The position numbers were made by a program, and so were the translations under genes. Below the pieces are notes generated by a model that saw only the letters and a program-made list of their open reading frames with translations, ran no database searches and was not told the DNA's origin. A stretch of DNA of 64,000 nucleotides from Sulfidibacter corallicola (GTDB lineage Bacteria; Acidobacteriota; Holophagae; Acanthopleuribacterales; Acanthopleuribacteraceae): NCBI RefSeq assembly GCF_017498545.1, contig NZ_CP071793.1:9666256-9730255 (forward strand), given 5' to 3'. Position 1 is the first letter of the stretch, and each line of letters opens with the position of its first letter. Positions 61,893 through 64,000 of the stretch are shown piece after piece.

Positions 61893-63036
61893 TTTTAAAC
61901 GCCTCTCTGCCTAGTGGCACAATTTTGGGCATCCGTTGAGGGGCGCGGTAACCAGAGCCAGTGTTTTTGATGAAAATTTGATTTCCCCAGACCTCTTTTA
62001 CTCTGCTTTCGATTTGATCGGCTTGAACCAAGCTTTTATTTTCAATATTGTACCCAATGCCAAGAGCAACACACTCAAAACCTGAAAGCAAAAATCCACC
62101 TAGAAATTTATCCTTCTCAGAGCTATACCTCCGAAACGAATCAGATGATGTAGCACTGTTCAGGATAGAAAAAGTGTCCGAAAAGACCCGATATTCCTCT
62201 TGTATAATATTTAGCGAGTCGTCTCTTTGAGCAAGTTCAATCATCTTCTCTGTGACGAATTCGCTAACATCGCGAATGGCACGAAAATCATCAATATCCA
62301 TTTGCCTGAAAATGACAAATCTCAATACCAGTTCTAAATCATATTGCTCTGCAAGTGCCTTGTCTGTCAAACTAGTGCAGTCTTTAAAGTCATCATAGTC
62401 AGCCATTTTTCTTAAGTTTCGATATAAATCAGGATTCATACGAACCAAAAGACAATTCCTGACTTCCTGGTCTGACAACGGGCTCCCTCCAGTATTGAGT
62501 CTTTGAAATAATTCGTATTTACTTGATTTGTCGCTTTCTTTTAGAATTATACTGACAGGAAGTTTTGCCCTTTTGATAAAAAGCCTCTCTGTTTGGGAAA
62601 ACGCATTAAAAGGTTCCTGATCCTCATCCTGTTGCCATGTCTTGTTCTCGAGGGATGGAAGGTACTTGGTCGCTCCTAGTATTAAAGGTTTAACCTTGCC
62701 ACCATTTTCATCTCTTAAGACTCCAGCAAATTCATAAATTGTAGACAGTCTCTGTAGCCCATCTACAACGTCCCAGACTCCATCGCTTCTTTGGGAAACA
62801 AAGATTTGAGGAAGGGGAATACCTAGTAAAATAGATTCAATCAAGCGAGACTTCTGCTCATTTGACCACCTGAAAAATCGTTGGAACTCAGGATGCACAT
62901 CGATTTCATCATTCTCATATAGGTTTAACCACTCACCTATTGACATTGAGTAGTCATCAGTTTTAATTTCTGCTCGACCTTTTTCGATTTCTTCTCGTAG
63001 ACTCACGTGCTTTCTCCCGAAAGGACTTTTGGCCAT
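61876..63036 (-). CDS. DUF262-domain protein (ParB/GmrS-like NTPase fold)
   Basis: A 386-residue protein. The N-terminal DUF262 domain has PEFQRFFRWSNEQKSRLIESIL, GIPLPQIFV, the nucleotide-binding motif DVVDGLQRLSTI (Asp92-Gly93 with Gln95-Arg96, cf. DGQQR in GmrS), and YELFQRLNTGG. The C-terminal half is helical and lacks the DUF1524 HNH nuclease that GmrSD proteins carry. The partner HEPN nuclease downstream could supply that activity. ATG 63036 was chosen because the upstream extension has no similarity; its SD is weak. AT-rich composition matches the HEPN gene. It may sense modified DNA or another phage signal; inference. Confidence 0.85.
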   Translation of the reverse strand: MAKSPFGRKHVSLREEIEKGRAEIKTDDYSMSIGEWLNLYENDEIDVHPEFQRFFRWSNEQKSRLIESILLGIPLPQIFVSQRSDGVWDVVDGLQRLSTIYEFAGVLRDENGGKVKPLILGATKYLPSLENKTWQQDEDQEPFNAFSQTERLFIKRAKLPVSIILKESDKSSKYELFQRLNTGGSPLSDQEVRNCLLVRMNPDLYRNLRKMADYDDFKDCTSLTDKALAEQYDLELVLRFVIFRQMDIDDFRAIRDVSEFVTEKMIELAQRDDSLNIIQEEYRVFSDTFSILNSATSSDSFRRYSSEKDKFLGGFLLSGFECVALGIGYNIENKSLVQADQIESRVKEVWGNQIFIKNTGSGYRAPQRMPKIVPLGREAFKSENPQ

Positions 63037-63512
63037 GGTATCACACTTGTACGCTGCTCCAATCGTACACTCTAGGGCACGTCTCTGGATTTCTGGTGGG
63101 TTGCCGTGCGCCGAAAAACGCACGTTAAATGACGTGATGAACTAGATGTAAGTTGTGCAAACGCTTTCAGCACCATCATTCTCTTACAAAGCCATCTCAG
63201 AATCAAATTTTCGAAGACTCATTGAATTCGAGGGCTTTTGATTCCAAGCCAGAAACAGTCATTATGAGGTTTTTTCACTCGAATAAGAGCCCTAACGGTC
63301 GGTACCCATCAGATCGCTTCTCTAGCCAACCCACCCCCAAAAAAAATCGGCCTAATCAGTGTGGGTCGTTCGCTTCACCGAAGAGCACCTGGGCACTAGA
63401 CTCTCTGAAGGCTTCGATCTTTTTGAATTTCCCTGGCCTGATTGCTTGCTGAATTCTGTATTTAGCAACCAGCCCGAATCAAACGCGGGCGATCAAGCCC
63501 TTGGAGGTGGTT
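63037..63512. other. intergenic region upstream of the DUF262 gene
   Basis: No gene was recognised. Composition returns towards the window average after about 63400. The promoter of the DUF262-HEPN pair should lie near 63040-63180. Confidence 0.4.
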
Positions 63513-63731
63513 GTGCAGAAATATTCCGACGCGATGACCCCGGACGAAATCAAGGCCGAAGTTGGCGAAATTCTTATCCGTGGCTATTTGAGGTACCGCC
63601 TTGGCATTTTGCCTAGTGAGGATCGAGGCGAAGCGTGCATCGCGCATCAAGCCAGCCTAGCACCCGCGCAAAGCCAACCGGATGCCTTGTCGCAGGTTTG
63701 TAAACCCCAGAAAAGACTTGCTGCACGTTGA
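63513..63731 (+). CDS. small hypothetical protein
   Basis: A 72-residue frame starting MQKYSDAMTPDEIKAEVGEI, then LIRGYLRYRLG; its remaining half is low in family signal. GTG 63513 has GGAGG exactly 5 bases upstream, which supports translation. It lies 62 bases before the DUF2924 gene in the same direction, the place where small uncharacterised genes occur in recombinase modules. Function unknown. Confidence 0.5.
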   Translation: MQKYSDAMTPDEIKAEVGEILIRGYLRYRLGILPSEDRGEACIAHQASLAPAQSQPDALSQVCKPQKRLAAR

Positions 63732-63793
63732 TAAATAAGGCTCCATGGTCCTACCAAAAAAAACGTTAAACAAAATAAGGAGAGATATTTAGA

Positions 63794-64000
63794 ATGCCTG
63801 ACCTTAAAGAGCAGATTGAAAAGCTCGAAGAAATGACCGGCCCGGAACTAAAAGCAGCATACATGGCCGTATTTAAAGAGCGGCCACATTCGCACCGGCA
63901 CCAGTGGCTCAAGAACCGAATTGCCTGGGGCATCCAGGCAAAGACTGAGAAAGGCATTTCGAAGCGGTTCATTAAACACGGACTCGAAAACGCCGACTTG
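63794..64000 (+). CDS. DUF2924-family protein, N-terminal part, cut by window edge
   Basis: The first 69 residues (MPDLKEQIEKLEEMTGPELK, then AAYMAVFKERPHSHRHQWLK and NRIAWGIQAKTEKGIS) match the DUF2924 pattern of a short helix, a W-or-Y-x-x-x-F segment and a conserved L-x-x-R-I-A-W/Y motif. DUF2924 genes usually sit directly upstream of a large serine recombinase in phage-like or integrative modules. AAGGAG lies about 10 bases before ATG 63794. The stop codon is outside the window. Confidence 0.75.
   Translation, partial: MPDLKEQIEKLEEMTGPELKAAYMAVFKERPHSHRHQWLKNRIAWGIQAKTEKGISKRFIKHGLENADL

Overview
The window is a GC-rich Gram-negative bacterial chromosome segment. It carries a TonB-dependent receptor, lipoprotein signals, an IPTL-type C-terminal sorting tail and a CesT-like type III secretion chaperone. 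TTG and GTG starts with good Shine-Dalgarno (SD) sites are common. No rRNA or tRNA was found, so taxonomy rests on gene content alone. A marine or host-associated member of Acidobacteriota or a similar deep lineage is a low-confidence guess.

Layout. 1-9.3 kb: housekeeping and regulatory genes (asparagine synthetase N-terminus, GreA/GreB-like factor, adenosine deaminase, exported intradiol dioxygenase, a broken cytochrome P450, HAD phosphatase, NtrC-type regulator, AmpG-like permease). 10-20.7 kb: surface and secretion genes, namely an IPTL-CTERM protein, a large polytopic membrane protein, a type III chaperone directly upstream of a 1451-residue protein with an OTU-type cysteine-protease signature, and an NHL beta-propeller protein. 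20.8-22 kb: non-coding repeats, including a 149-bp tandem array. 22-24 kb: a LytS/LytTR two-component pair.

24.2-40 kb: a pentose/xylan utilisation locus. A GH43 xylosidase is divergent from an aldose epimerase. A tightly overlapping minus-strand operon runs TonB receptor, GH26-like lipoprotein, PhyH dioxygenase, sugar porter, Gfo/Idh dehydrogenase, xylulokinase, xylose isomerase. A LacI-type regulator follows. Copies of the palindrome TGTTAGCGCTAACA lie in the xylosidase/epimerase intergenic region, over the TonB-receptor promoter and upstream of the lacI-type gene, which points to one regulon. The enzymes form a path from imported xylan fragments to xylose, xylulose and xylulose-5-phosphate.

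40-58 kb: secreted amidase, cobyrinate diamide synthase, a c-type cytochrome, GH25 lysozyme lipoprotein, a CarH-like MerR regulator whose cobalamin-ligand His is Tyr, hemN behind a strong leader hairpin, an ABC exporter pair with a TPR/spermidine-synthase-like protein, a PAS-GAF-sigma54 activator, an HxlR/DMT-transporter divergon with two operators, and cytochrome P460 plus a SnoaL-like protein.

58-64 kb: a mobile zone with IS66 remnants, one intact IS66 transposase, an AT-rich two-gene DUF262-HEPN nuclease module (candidate defence or toxin system), and at the right edge a DUF2924 gene of the kind found in recombinase modules.

A family of dispersed GC-rich hairpin repeats (core GGTTGGCCCGCTGGGCC) recurs in at least seven intergenic regions. 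The most interesting items are the chaperone/OTU effector pair, the operator-linked xylan regulon with an embedded PhyH dioxygenase, the DUF262-HEPN island and the Tyr-substituted CarH homologue.
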